NCBI RefSeq assembly: GCF_030247195.1
Contig: NC_080671.1
Span: 108,797,845 to 108,861,844 of the forward strand
DNA: 64,000 nt
Direction: 5' to 3'
Source: Topomyia yanbarensis
Taxonomy: Eukaryota; Arthropoda; Insecta; Diptera; Culicidae
The notes under the pieces were generated by a model. The model did not search any database and was not told where the DNA came from. It was given only the letters and a program-made list of their open reading frames with translations. The stretch's first letter is position 1, and each line of letters opens with the position of its first letter. Below are positions 34,871 through 46,779 of this stretch, piece after piece. Both the position numbers and the translations under genes were made by a program.

Positions 34871-36360
34871 GCACCTATGTAGATCGACCATCGCACGCGT
34901 GTTCGATCTTGGGGTGCGGAGGGTGGTCGGCGGTAGTCGATCCTACAAGAACAAGTGACAACAAACCGCCGCCAACAATGTCAACTGCAGTTGCTGGCAG
35001 ACGTGAACCGCACGAGACTGCCGCCAGACTGGGGTGCCCGAGACGCGAACCCCCATGTTCTGCCGCAATACCCCATCCCAAATGCTTTAGTTTTAATAGT
35101 GCTGCCACCACCCGTGCATTTCTATGCTGTGAACCCACCTCCCCCACATCCAATGCGTTGTGGTAGCATATGCAATGCATAGTTTTATCGCACGCAGATC
35201 ATCAGACTGTGTTGCGCATTACTCTGACGCACTGCACTACTCTGCTGCAAGCCATGCCTGTATGTGTGTGCGTGTGGTGTGTGTTTTGGTGAGTGCCACC
35301 GTCCCAATGAATGCAGCAGCAATGTGTTTGTCGGCGCCGACCGTCGTCGTCGTCGTGCGTCGTACGTCGTCATGATTCGAATGATTGGTTAATCAGGTCA
35401 ATGTTGTAACATTGAATGAAAATGAAATTTATGCGAGTAGCTCGGACGCACGACTGACTGCACTGAGCGCACTGGTTCTTGCGGTACGATCGAGTAGCCC
35501 CTTGACTTGATGCACGTACTGTGGTGCGTGGAGATCGCATGCGTTCGGCCAGGGGGCCATAAATTTGCCGAAACTCTGAAAACAGACTCAGCCGTCCGTG
35601 GGGGAGGAGGGGTGGAAGTTTAGCAGGAATCGTTTTAATTTCAGAGTGTTGATTAAATTGTGCAGGTTCTCCCCGCCCCGCCCCCCCGGTACTCGGTTGT
35701 GTTTGTTTTTCACTTCCCGCTCCGAGGGCCAGACCGACTAGTGAACCCAACCGGTTCCTAGTGCCATAAATCTCAGCGGGAGAGCCCGGAGAGAGCACTT
35801 TGCGCAATAAATCAGTCTAATCTTGATGATGCACATGCATTTCGATGCATCGCGTGCCCTGGACTGGGTTGGTTCGTCAGTTTGCCTCTGGGTCTGATCG
35901 GCACTCTTAACTTATTACGCGGCGTAGGAAGGAAAGTAATGAATATTATGCGGGTTTATCCTGCTGGCAGCAGCGGTACGGAAGTTTGTGTGGGAATAGG
36001 ATAGAGGAAGCAGCGGGGGCTCGAGGAAACTGGTTGACATATTTCGCATTTCTGGCGAATAATTAATGTGACCGCTTGCGATGGATTCGCTTTTATCGAG
36101 AAGACTTTAATTACCTTTGTTTAAGGCTAATGGGCAAGCTGCTGCAAATGATTGGACTGAAGTGCTGTTTACTTGACGGCAATGAGTGCTATTAACTGCA
36201 AGGGACTTCCTTTCTTGGGATGGGCCACGGTATGTTCGATTGTGATTCAAATGGCATGTGCCGATAAACTACCTGGCGAGCGTTGATTGAGTGTTGGAGC
36301 ATCTTTCTATAAAATGCATTTTATTCGAATTGGAATTGAAAAGATACTGAAACTAAGTTA
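34871..36360. other. GC-richer unique region, possible regulatory or exon-bearing DNA
   Basis: The region is GC-richer, contains a (CGT)n run near 35343 and TG-rich sequence near 35265, and matches none of the window's repeat families. Several long overlapping frames on both strands (for example minus 35807-35370) look like products of composition rather than genes. Conserved non-coding DNA is possible but cannot be shown from one sequence. Confidence 0.35.
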
Positions 36361-36361
36361 G

Positions 36362-36607
36362 AATTTTGTTTCGAATTCATCTCGTCAGTAACTAGCACCA
36401 ACCTGGAGCCAAGTTAGACGATGTATCTAAACCAGTACCCAAATTAGCACTAGTTAGACACTACATCCAAGCAGTCACATGTATGTCGTGTGATTGTTTG
36501 GATTTAGTGTCTAATTAGTGCTAATTTGCGTATTAGTTTAGATACATCAACCAAATTTGCCTTAAGTTAGTGCTAGTTACTGATGAGATGGATTCGAATC
36601 CAATTTT
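36362..36607. repeat. Hairpin element, second subfamily
   Basis: Arms pair as TTCGAATTCATCTCGTCAGT with ACTGATGAGATGGATTCGAA, then as TAACTAGCACCAACCTGG and GTTAGTGCTAGTTA. A short loop carries CATGTATGTCGTGTGA. A similar copy lies near 48.36-48.62 kb. Confidence 0.6.
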
Positions 36608-37299
36608 TCCCTTTTGGGAATAAATATTACACACTGAAACTGATTAAAACTTACCAATTATTCTTGGAAAATAAACTCACTCAAGTAGTTCAATGCCATG
36701 TCACTTGACATTGATTCCGTTCCAGCTTGCTTGATTAATTCTACGAGCATGCAAGCGATCGGCTGTAAAAGCGAGTCGGTTTGCATTTTACCGCTCGTAA
36801 ATTTTCAATTTCGAAACACGCAACGCAACCGTAAAGTGAAGAGCGCTCTCTGTTAATGTGCCATAAAATTCCATCATCCAGCTTACGTTTAGGTTCGGTA
36901 AACGAAGTCGTTTAATCTGACTTCTGACATATGGCTGGCAGTCCATGTTAACGACGGTACTCTACCGAGGGCTGAACGAGCAGGAGAAAAAACGGTGTTG
37001 ACGTGTCCGAACCTTTTTACACCAGCTGTGGGCACTATTATTGGAGTGTAAACAGAACTAGTAATGAAGATAGTTCGAAACGGAGACCAGGTGGTCAAGA
37101 ATATCTTGTTCTTGGTTTTGTCGACCGGTTTTATGTTTTAGTTTAACGATTTAGCGACGCATTGCGTTAGAAAATTAATTTGTTTAACATTCTTATTTCG
37201 ACAACAGAATCTAATAGGAAGCGGATTCCAAGTTGCAGTGTTCGCGAAGCATGTAAGACTTTGTGATGATGGTTTGAGAGCTATGCACAACAATAGATT

Positions 37300-37500
37300 A
37301 GCAATGATTCTTAACCGGGGGTTCGCTGACCTTTAGGGGCCCGTAAAATGTTTCTGGGGGTCCGCGAAGAAGAATATCATTTCCGGTGGAATATTGAAAG
37401 TTAAAGATATTTCGCAACAAACAGAATATAATAAATGAATAGCCATCAAAGTCGATCTTCACAAACAGTATTATATCGTCACCCCTGGTTGCGCAGTGAA
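37300..37500. mobile_element. Possible hAT-like miniature element
   Basis: TTCTTAACCGGGGGTTCG near 37311 and CCCCTGGTTGCGCAGTG near 37482 give weak inverted ends of the kind seen in some hAT miniature elements. Target duplications are not clear. Confidence 0.3.
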
Positions 37501-37749
37501 AAAAAAGTACAATAACCTAAAATAAAAGAACATGTAAAGAAGGAAAAATAGAATTTTGATCTACAGTAAATGACGTTAAATTGCTATTAAAATTGAAAAC
37601 GGATCTTAATCTTAAGGAAGTAACACACATACAGTTACACCACATGAGAAACTCTGTACAGATAATGTTTAAAAGTTTATCCCATACAGAAAATTTCATT
37701 ATGAAGAACATGCAACATGACGTCGAATATGACAACGTTGAAACCTAAA

Positions 37750-39670
37750 TCCTGACGAATGACAAATGACGATAAAATTGAAGTTCTCCCACGCAACCTA
37801 GACAAACAAAACCAATAAAAAATTAAAATAAAGGACGAGCAAATATTAAACTTATAATATCATAGTTCTAAAAAGATTGAATGTTTAATTGAAACAAAGC
37901 AAAAATATATAAAGTGAATATAGTGAAAAAATAAATGGTAATGGTAATATAAACAAATAAAAATGAAAAAAAGAAATAAATTAAACAAACTAAAATAATT
38001 TAAATAAATAAACATACGATGACATAAAATATGAAATAAACGAAACGAAGAATAAAAAAATGTAGCAGAAATCGGAAGAAGAGGAATATTAGTAATTACT
38101 GAAAACGATGAACGTCCGCCACACGCCAGCTAGTGCGGGGAAGGAATTTAATAAATGAATTATTTAAAAGAAAAAATGAAAGAAAAAATTAAAAGAAAAG
38201 ATTGCAAAAGCTAATAAAAAGTGAAAAAATGGATGAAGTAGAAATTAAAAAAAAGTGTACAAGGAAAATAACAAAAATTTAACAACAATTAGAAAATCGA
38301 GAAAACCACAAATTGTAAAAATAAAAACATTATACAGAGAAACAATAAAATATTCCGAGCGCGAAAATTTAAAAAATGGGTAAACAATGGAGTATAGACA
38401 AAATCCAAAATATAGAAAAAATGGAAAAGGGAATAATAGTAGAAAACATGTAAAAGTAGAATAAAATGAATACATTAAAATATTGAACAAAAACGAAAAA
38501 CAAAAAAAAAATGGATTAAAAGGAGAAATTAGAATAGAAATAGAAAAATTGAAATGAATAGAACGAATGAGCAAAATTTACAATAAGAGCACGAACATAA
38601 TTAAAGAAGGTAAAGATCAGATAAGTTAAATAAATGGATAACACAAACAGAAAAAATCGTCTAATTCACAAACCATTAAAAAGCAGAAAAAGGTTTAAAA
38701 ATGAATGAAATGGGAACATAGAAAAAATCAGCCAGATAGTATGAATGGAAACAAAGTGAAATGTAAAAATAGCAACAATCGAAAAACACATAGGCAACCA
38801 AGCACTACAAATACAAATAAAAATAGCGTCGATTTATAAATACAAAAATTGCCAACAGAAAAAATGTCAAAAAAATTATAAAGCAAATATAGAACAATCG
38901 GAAATGTGGAAAAATGTAAATTAGTTGTTTGGCTTTTTTTACATTTTTACATAGAGGAAAGAAAATGAAAAACGTAAAAGCATGAAACAAATTAAAAGAA
39001 AAACGAATTTGATGGGGAAAAATAATACGAAAAATGGGAGAAGTAAAAAAAGGCACGGAGAAGTTAAAAAAGATGGGGAAACTGAATTAAATACATAAAG
39101 AAGCAAAAAATGTCGAATATTGATTAAATGGGAAAAGTGCAAAGAGAAACCATGAAAAATAAAAAAAATTAAGAAAATAGCAATGCTGAATATGTATTAA
39201 ACAAAGGAAATGAACGGAAGCACACATGGGGCAGAAACAATAGAAATCGAATTAAAATTAAAACTTAATAAATATACAGATGAAGTGTGTAAAAACTTTA
39301 GAAAAAAATTAAAAATATAAAAAAACATGTAGCAACCTGTAAATATGGAAAAAATAAAGGCAAGAACGAAAAATAGAATATAGAGAAAAACATAAAAATA
39401 TAGAGAAAAAATGTAAAAATGATAGGAAAACGAAAAAGACTGGATAAGGTAAAAATAATTGTCAAAACGTAAAATAGAGAAAAATCGATGACACGGTAAA
39501 AATATTCAATATGAATCAATTGGGTAATACAGGTACAAAAATTAAAGCAAAATAATGAAGCGAAGAATGAATGGAAAAATATGAAAATACGTGTCAAAAA
39601 GTAGAGAAAATGAAATCATAGACAAAGGTAAAATGAAATTAAAACGGAAGCAAAAGAGAATAAAAAACCT
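37750..39670. other. A-rich strand-asymmetric tract
   Basis: Nearly 2 kb of the plus strand consists of A-rich words with few C or T (GAAAAAAT, AATGGAAAA, AAATAAA). The minus strand therefore has long spurious frames rich in Phe and Leu. No gene is supported. The same composition resumes at 40.70-40.83 and 42.32-43.20 kb. Confidence 0.65.
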
Positions 39671-40702
39671 GTTTTAATCCACCTAGCGGTGCAATTGTGC
39701 CTTTCTCATTTCTCTAAACTATGGCACGGAGGCTTTTTATGTTCAACATAATCGTGGAAATGTCCATTACATTCTTAGTACACTTTGCACTTATACACAA
39801 TGGCATGCCAGCCACGAACTTGATGAGCTACGTGTCGACGGTGAAACACTTGAAACAAAAAAATATCATACTCCATTAGCCTAATCAGCATTAGATCAAT
39901 GTTATCTGCTTGCTAACTCATTTTGTCATGCGGGGGTGGGTATGTGAAGAGGGCGAAAGTCCCATGAACGAATGACTCCCCAGCTTAAATTGGTGTGCTT
40001 TGTGATATAGTGGTGGTTTAAAGATGATGAGATTGAAAGGGAGGGGTATGAGGGCTGGATGGGGTGGTGGTCTGAGGGGTGATTTAAGGAGATTTTTAAA
40101 GGAGGGGCGCGAACAGTAGAGGGGGGGTGTAAACCCTCTCCGTAAACCATCAACTACGCCCCTGTTAAAATCCAGAAACCCTAAACGAGTCGAAAAAAAA
40201 TTAGGTTGACGGGATTAGGTTGACGTTTTTCAGAGTGATTGCATAACATTTCTATATGAGAAAGGCAAAAATGTGCCAAAATCCAAAAAAGTGAATCGTA
40301 GTCAAATTTTTTTTCGAGTTTGCATCAAATCTCGACGTTTCATGCACCTTGAGTTTATATGAGAAATTTCTGTGTGGCCGCTCTCTGAAACCCGTAATTC
40401 CGGAACCAGAATTCCGATCGATCCAAAATTCAATAGCAGCCGATGGGAAGATTGCACCTTTCATTTGAGACTAAGTTTGGGCAAATCGGTCCAGCCATCT
40501 CTGAGAAAAATGAGTGACATTATTTGACACATACGCACATACATACACACACACATACATACATACACACACACACATACAGACTTTTTCCGATCTCGTC
40601 GAACTGAGTCGAATGGGATATGACACTCGGCCCTCCGGGCCGGGATTAGGTTGACGTTTTTCAGAGTGATTGCATAACCTTTCTATATGAGAAAGGCAAA
40701 AA
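39671..40702 (-). mobile_element. 'CTTTCTCATATAG' repeat family, full copy (left arm of inverted pair)
   Basis: Read on the minus strand it starts TTTGCCTTTCTCATATAGAA and ends GTGGATTAAAACAGG. A 75-codon frame inside (minus 40153-39926) is identical in translation to plus 41622-41849 in the other copy, showing how similar the two copies are. The frame has no known domain and is probably not a gene. AC-rich microsatellite lies at about 40527-40580. Confidence 0.75.
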
Positions 40703-40837
40703 GAAAAAATATGGTTCAAGTTAGAAAGTGGGGCCAGATGAACTTGAAATAAAGAAAGAAACCAATAATAAAAAAAAAATTACTAAAGGAATCGGAAAAA
40801 GAAGACAAAAATAAGCCTTTGATCGGATTCGTAAATA

Positions 40838-42316
40838 CAGTGAAGACCCGATTTTATCAGCTTTTTAACCCGATTTTGTCAGCTTCATATGAAATTTGAT
40901 AGTTGGTAATTTGATAGGCTCTAGTAGACGAACCAAATTGAACTCGCGTAAATACTTTCTTGATAAGAAAAATTTCTTATCATAGAGATCCGAATTTTTT
41001 TTTATATTTTGCCCCGATTTTTGCCTTTCTCATATAGAAAGGTTATGCAATCACTCTGAAAAACGTCAACCTAATCCCAGCCCGGAGGGCCGAGTGTCAT
41101 ATCCCATTCGACTCAGTTCGTCGAGATCGGAAAAAGTCTGTATGTGTGTGTATGTATGTGTGTATGTGTGTGTGTATGTGTGTGTATGTATGTGCGTATG
41201 TGTCAAATAATGTCACTCATTTTTCTCAGAAATGGCTGGATCGATTTGTCCAAACTTAGTCTCAAATCAAAGGTGCAACCTTCCCATCGGCTGCTATTGA
41301 ATTTTGGATCGATCGGAATTCTGGTTCCGGAATTACGGGTTTCAGAGTGCGGCCACACAGAAATTTCTCATATAAACTATAGGAAAAATTAAAAATAGAA
41401 TTTTTATTTTTGATGCTAAATGTGTTCAAGGTGCATGAAACGTCGAGATTTGATGCAAACTCGATAATAAATTTGACGACAATTCACTTTTTTGGATTTT
41501 GGCACATTTTTGCCTTTCTCATATAGAAAGGTTATGCAATCACTCTGAAAAACGTCAACCTAATCCCGGCCAAATTTTTGTTCGACTCTCATAAGGTTTC
41601 TGGATTTTAACAGGGGCGTAGTTGATGGTTTACGGAGAGGGTTTACACCCCCCCTCTACTGTTCGCGCCCCTCCTTTAAAAATCTCCTTAAATCACCCCT
41701 CAGACCACCACCCCATCCAGCCCTCATACCCCTCCCTTTCAATCTCATCATCTTTAAACCACCACTATATCACAAAGCACACCAATTTAAGCTGGGGAGT
41801 CATTCGTTCATGGGACTTTCGCCCTCTTCACATACCCACCCCCGCATGACAAAATGAGTTAGCAAGCAGATAACATTGATCTAATGCTGATTAGGCTAAT
41901 GGAGTATGATATTTTTTTGTTTCAAGTGTTTCACCGTCGACACGTAGCTCATCAAGTTCGTGGCTGGCATGCCATTGTGTATAAGTGCAAAGTGTACTAA
42001 GAATGTAATGGACATTTCCACAATTATGTTGAACATAAAAAGCCTCCGTGCCATAGTTTAGAGAAATGAGAAAGGCACAATTGCACTGCTAGGTGGATTA
42101 AAACAGGTTTTTTATATTTTGCGCTGTTAGACCCCTTTTCCTAAAGGGTAAATAATCAGGAAATGTTATGAGACTATATCTAGGGACTAAGGAAGAACAT
42201 TTCAAGAGCTTTGGGTTTCTTAAAAAGAAAGAAAAATATGTATCCCGATTTGATCAATGTCCCGGTTTTATCAGCCCAAAATTCACCCAGGGGCGGATAA
42301 AAACGGGTCTTCACTG
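40838..42316. mobile_element. TA-flanked element with CAGTGAAGACCCG ends, split by a nested copy
   Basis: The left end CAGTGAAGACCCGATTTTAT and the right end ATAAAAACGGGTCTTCACTG are inverted, with TA at 40836-40837 and 42317-42318. The centre is occupied by the repeat copy 41023-42107. Related copies lie at about 45.84-46.05 kb (right part) and 50986-51538. No transposase is visible. Confidence 0.7.
41023..42107 (+). mobile_element. 'CTTTCTCATATAG' repeat family, full copy (right arm of inverted pair)
   Basis: It starts TGCCTTTCTCATATAGAAAG and ends GTGGATTAAAACAGG, with a second internal CCTTTCTCATATAGAAAGG near 41514. A TG/TATG microsatellite lies at about 41140-41205. Flanking TTTTTTATATTTTGC at about 40997-41012 and 42107-42121 could be a target duplication of about 15 bp. 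Together with 39671-40702 it forms a large inverted repeat with a spacer of about 320 bp. Confidence 0.75.
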
Positions 42317-42318
42317 TA

Positions 42319-43200
42319 TAAACAGAAATAAATGAATTTAGACCAGAAAAATGGAATAATCAAAAAACTCGAAAATCTGAAAATCGAGAAAATTCATAAT
42401 AAAAATGAATGAATGAATTCATGAAAAACACTGCAAACATTTGAAAGAATGCTGCAAACAATAAAAAGAAACATTTTTTTTCTTTTTTAAGAAATTACAA
42501 AATGTCCGTCGAAAAATCGACAAATCGGAGAAAAACGGGAGAAGTCTAAAAACGAAACTAGTTAAACAAAAAATACAAAGTAACACAAACAAAAAAATAA
42601 GAAAAAAATGAATTTCGTACGAAAATAGGATAGAAGCTGAAGTATTGGGATAAAATACTGCATTTAGAGGGAAAAAATACAGTGAGCAATGGGAAGATTA
42701 AACGAAATGAAGATATTAGAAAAAATACAGCAAAATGAAATCTATAGATAAGGGATTGGAAATCATATATAACGCAATAAAACAAAGAAAAGTAATAAAA
42801 TATGACAATTTTACGAGAAATATTAAGAAACACACAAAACGAAAAGGTAAATAGACGAATAAAATAAAATGGTAGCAAACGTATACATATAAATATAATA
42901 TATAAATAATAGAAAAATATAAAAAACGGAAGGTATGGAAAAATGTAACAAATGAATAAACACAATGAAAAGCAACAATATGAATAAAATAAGAAAAATT
43001 AGCAAAATGCAAAAATAACAAAAATAACTTAAATAATAAGTGTTTTAAAATTGAGAAAATTGTAAAAAGCCAAAAGAAAATTATACAAATGGATAAAATT
43101 GAAACGAAAGAAATGCAAAATAAAACATATTAGACCGTATTAGACCAGAACACATTAAAAGATAAATATATAAAAATACAGAGAATAATAAAAATACAGA
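42319..43200. other. A-rich strand-asymmetric tract (continued)
   Basis: Same composition as 37750-39670. The minus-strand frames rich in Phe, Tyr and Leu are products of composition and not supported as genes. Confidence 0.6.
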
Positions 43201-43490
43201 GAAGTGGAATCTGTTACAAACGATACTTGAGCAATGGCGTTCGTGTCCTTAAATTGCGTTTGGCAAATAATGCTGTGCTCTTACCTTGGTCAGATTTCTA
43301 CGTATCAGTGTTGTAATTAGATGGCATATTACGAAAAGCAATTGTCCGAAGACGCAAAAAGAAAACGACCTACTATCGTGACTTCAGCAGATCGATGAGC
43401 GCTCTCCGTTTAAGCGTCTATCCGCGTGAAACTCTGTCGAGTAAATGAAGAACAACGCGGAGATTTTTCGCACCGTCGATCTATACTAAT
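43201..43490 (-). other. Short unique stretch with a donor-like site
   Basis: On the minus strand AAG|GTAAGAG occurs at about 43282-43291, a good 5' splice site, after about 170 bases of balanced composition without a long frame. It could be a non-coding first exon. Support is weak. Confidence 0.25.
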
Positions 43491-44421
43491 TGGGCAGTCT
43501 CACACACATACACTAAGATTTTTTTTACACGGGGTAAAAGAAATCGTGCAAAAAATCGTGGTAATTGCGAAGTCCGTGTAAAAACCGTGTTTATTAAAAA
43601 ACTGCAAAAAACCACTGACGATTTTTGAACAATTTTTGATTTTTTTTGCATGGAATTCACAAGTAACACTGTTTCCGCTTTTATTCTAAGTCTTTTTGAA
43701 TGCGATGAACTTCAAAGATTTTTGAAAGGTGGAAAAGTTGGATCTTGAAAGTTCCTTTGGTCGTCTTATTTCTACAATATGTGTGTTTTCTGAACAGGAT
43801 TAACCCTCAAAAAGGCAACCGGGTCCCAGAGGCCCGGCACGTTACAATTTTTTCGTTACAAAAAAATGTGTATACAGTATAAGCTTGGGCATGGAAATTT
43901 TGATAAGTAGCTTGGAAATCTATAACAAAAATAAAGAATTGTGAAATTTTCATCGATGGAGTGATGCGCAGCTATGTTTGAATTTTTTACATGCACAAAA
44001 AGGCAAGCCGGGCCTGGCAGGCCCGGTGTGCATGCAACATTTACTAGGAATACCACCGGTTTTATACATTAATATTTATCTGAAAAAAACATTTTGATGA
44101 GTTCATCTTTATATTAGCAGGATTTTTTTTTCACGTTTTGATTGATTTTATCTTTTTACCTTTTCTTATAAGAAAAAAATCTTGAAAGTTTGAGCGAATT
44201 CTATACATTTCTTTTATAAGAAATGTAAAAATAGCATACGATAATGACGTGTGTCATATTTTTTGGGTAAATACTTTTATGTCACTGTGGTCTACTTGAC
44301 AATTATTTGGATACAACATAACCTAACTCTGTCGTTATTGTTTATTTTTGTTGTCTATTCTTTGTGTTATATTTGTCGTAATTATTCAAATTGTAGGATC
44401 TAAAAGCAACAAAAAATTGAA

Positions 44422-44741
44422 ATGGCTATAAGACGATATGCCCATGTTTTCAATCGTCTCAAAGAATCTTTAATAATGGAAGAAATTCGAGCAAATTCAA
44501 CAGCAGACGATGCCGAAGCTGATATGCTAAGCGAGTAAGAAGATGCGAATGATATTGCTTCCGACAATGAATCTGATGCAGACTGGGAAGAAGAATCTAA
44601 ATATGTACTCCGGTTATGCATCAGAAGAAATTAATAGCAACCCAGAAACATTTATTGGTCGTGTTCAAACGAAATGGAGCTCAGAACCAATCGACTGTCA
44701 ACGTGATCTTCCGAGTACTCACCTTTGGATAAAAATTTGAC
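44422..44741 (+). pseudogene. piggyBac-like transposase, N-terminal remnant
   Basis: From ATG 44422 the frame reads MAIRRYAHVFNRLKESL and an acidic stretch, TADDAEADMLSE, with a stop at 44536 and continuation EDANDIASDNESDADWEEE. A frameshift leads to YASEEINSNPETFIG and QTKWSSEPID. An acidic N-terminus followed by a K-W-x-x-x-P motif matches the usual start of piggyBac transposases. The catalytic domain is absent, cut off where the next repeat begins. Confidence 0.6.
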
Positions 44742-44749
44742 CTTTTTAC

Positions 44750-45443
44750 ATCCATCGCCTTATACGCTGAAATCGGGATTTGCTGCGTGTTCGTACTCAT
44801 CATCCTGTAATTCCGGAACCGGAAGTCGGATCAATTAGAAATTCAACAGCAACCAATGGGAATGCTGTACGTTTCATTTGCAACCAAGTTTGTAAAAATC
44901 GGTAAAGAATTCGCTGAGAAATAGGTATGACATTATCTTAGGAACTTGGTAAGTTCCCCCGGGGCATCAAGAACCGCCATAGCTGGCCAATGTGGTTGAA
45001 GTGCCTTCGGTGGGTCATTAATGATCTAGACATGCAAAGCCAAGTAATGTTGCACATATTTTAATATATATTGCATCATTTGGACATCATGGTGGTATCA
45101 GTTTCTATGGAAATTTGCTGTGTGATTGTACTCTTCAACACGTAACTCCAGAACCGAAAATCGGATCAATAAAAAAAAATCAATAGCGACCGATGGGAAG
45201 GCTGCACCTTTCATTTGAGACTAAATTTGTACAAATCGGTCCAGCCACCTCAGAGAAAAATCAGTGAGATTGTTTGCCACATACATACATCCATATATAC
45301 ATACATACACACACACACATACAGACATTTTACGATCTCGACGAACTGAGTCGAATGGTATAAGAGATTTGGCCCTGCGGGTCTCGGTTAAAAAGTCGAA
45401 ATTTCGACCGATTGCATAACCTTTCTATATGAGAACGGCAAAA
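44750..45443 (-). mobile_element. 'CTTTCTCATATAG' repeat family, two partial copies
   Basis: Phrases such as CTGTAATTCCGGAACCGGAA (about 44805) and CGTAACTCCAGAACCG (about 45140) repeat in the same order, indicating two head-to-tail partial copies. The second ends CTTTCTATATGAGAACGGC at 45421-45439. An AC/AT microsatellite lies at about 45281-45325. Confidence 0.6.
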
Positions 45444-45529
45444 AGGAGCTTGAATTTTAACGGGCCTGAGAGGCCCGGCTTGCCCTTTAATGTTAGGATT
45501 TTAGCTTGCCTTCACAAGGGTTAAGGAGT

Positions 45530-45780
45530 AGTTGGGTATGTCTATGTTTAATACTATTCTGAAAACCACGATGGCGGCTTCCGGTTTAACCGACTTTTCT
45601 ATAACCCAATCAGTATGTTGTTTTCAGAGCGGGCCCAATGAGCGCATGGAGAAGATTAATGTCTTAGGCTATTTTGAAACCAAAATGGCGACTACCGGCT
45701 TTGCGATGTTCTATATAACTTAGACATCAAAGAGTGTTTTGGTATGGGCATAAATAATATGAAGTTTACAGACGTCATTT
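45530..45780. repeat. Diverged units of the 112-bp tandem family
   Basis: Phrases AACCACGATGGCGGCTTCCG and AACCAAAATGGCGACTACCG, each followed by ATAACCCAATCAGTATG-like sequence, match the arrays at 46.1-46.7 and 59.3-59.9 kb. Confidence 0.5.
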
Positions 45781-45839
45781 TAACATACAAAATGGTTTTG
45801 ATTATGTAGTATATCCCTTGAGGGGGTCTTCCGGTGTAA

Positions 45840-46048
45840 AGCAAAAACTTTTTGCTTACTATGTATTTATAAGAAAAATATGCTCATAAGTGGATTTATT
45901 CGAGTTTGACTAGGTTCGTCTGCTAGAGCCTAACGAACAGATTTTCATCTGAGCCCGACAAAATCGAGCTAAACAAACTTTCAAAATTCAGGGTGGATAA
46001 AAGCGAGGGCAGACAAAAATCAGTGTAGAAGAAATCAGGTCTTCACTG
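45840..46048. repeat. Right part of a CAGTGAAGACC-type element
   Basis: It ends CAGGTCTTCACTG followed by TA (46049-46050) and shares ATTCGAGTTTGACTAGGTTC with the interior of the 50.99 kb copy. Its left end is missing. Confidence 0.5.
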
Positions 46049-46089
46049 TATTGTTACGGTTAGTGAGATGTACATTAAACCAGAACAAT

Positions 46090-46720
46090 GTACCGTGGAT
46101 TTAAATATGGCTTCCGGGATTGACATCCGATATCTATTCATCAAAGCTATTCCATAAATTCTCACATTGTTGGTTTTCAAAATGGCTTCAGACATCGATA
46201 TTTGGCGTCCACTCATCGAGCTCGTTCCAAAAATAACCATACTTTTTTAGTTTTTCGAGAATCTCACTAAAACGGAAGACGCCATCTTGGTTTTCAAAAC
46301 GGTTTCAGATGTCAATATTTGGCGTCTTCTCGTCAAGCCCTTTCCAAAAATACCCATATCGATTGAGTTATAGAGAATTTCACTTAACCAGAAGTCGCCA
46401 TCTTGGTTCTAAAAATGGCCCAAGACATCGATATATGGCGTCTCATCATCGTTTCAAAAATACCCATATTAATTAGTTTTTCGAGAATTCTGCTAAATCG
46501 GATGGTGTATCTTGGTTTTAAAAATGGCCTCATACATCGATATTTGGCGTCCACTTGTCAAGCATGTTCCAAAAAGTTTCATATTGATTGAGTTTTACAG
46601 AATTCCACGTAATTGGAAGTCGTCATCTTGATTTTCAAAATGGCGTCAGGCAGCGATATTTTACGTCTACCCATCAATCCTTTTCTGAAAATCTCCATAC
46701 TGTAGAAGTGCCGGCTAAAA
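46090..46720. repeat. Tandem array, unit about 112 bp
   Basis: About five to six decayed units contain TTGGTTTTCAAAATGGC, GATATTTGGCGTC and CCAAAAATACCCATA in fixed order, at a spacing of about 110-120 bp. The same unit forms the interior of the TIR element at 59278-59938. Short open frames here come from the repeat. Confidence 0.65.
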
Positions 46721-46779
46721 GGATTTTCAAGATCTGCATTTTCCACTTTTTCAAAAAACCGTTAGTCCTAGCAGCTTAG

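Larger units (their letters stand above)
43800..45524 (+). mobile_element. piggyBac-like element, decayed
   Basis: TTAA at 43800-43803 and 45521-45524 bounds the inverted ends CCCTCAAAAAGGCAA and TTGCCTTCACAAGGG. A GC-rich palindromic motif like CCGGGCCTGGCAGGCCCGG occurs at 43819-43837, 44008-44026 and 45461-45478, each next to a GGCAA or TTGCC. A transposase remnant lies between. Part of the interior (about 44750-45443) is replaced or interrupted by another repeat family. TTAA targets and CCC ends are diagnostic of piggyBac-type transposition. Confidence 0.8.

Noticed and set aside
35370..35807. 145-codon minus-strand open frame in GC-rich DNA
   Set aside because: Overlapping frames are open on both strands, no domain or splice context is visible, and the composition explains the length.
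38245..39597. Long minus-strand frames rich in Phe, Tyr and Leu that look like membrane proteins
   Set aside because: They are direct translations of the A-rich tract and occur in several frames at once, so they are composition artefacts.
40527..41205. Possible CRISPR-like or regulatory repeat because of regular ACAC/ATAC blocks
   Set aside because: They are simple AC/TATG microsatellites within two copies of one dispersed repeat.
41144..41392. 82-codon frame beginning with a Cys/Val-rich run
   Set aside because: The run is a translated TG microsatellite inside a dispersed repeat.
42558..43021. 135- and 101-codon hydrophobic minus-strand frames
   Set aside because: Same A-rich artefact as above; two different frames overlap over the same bases.
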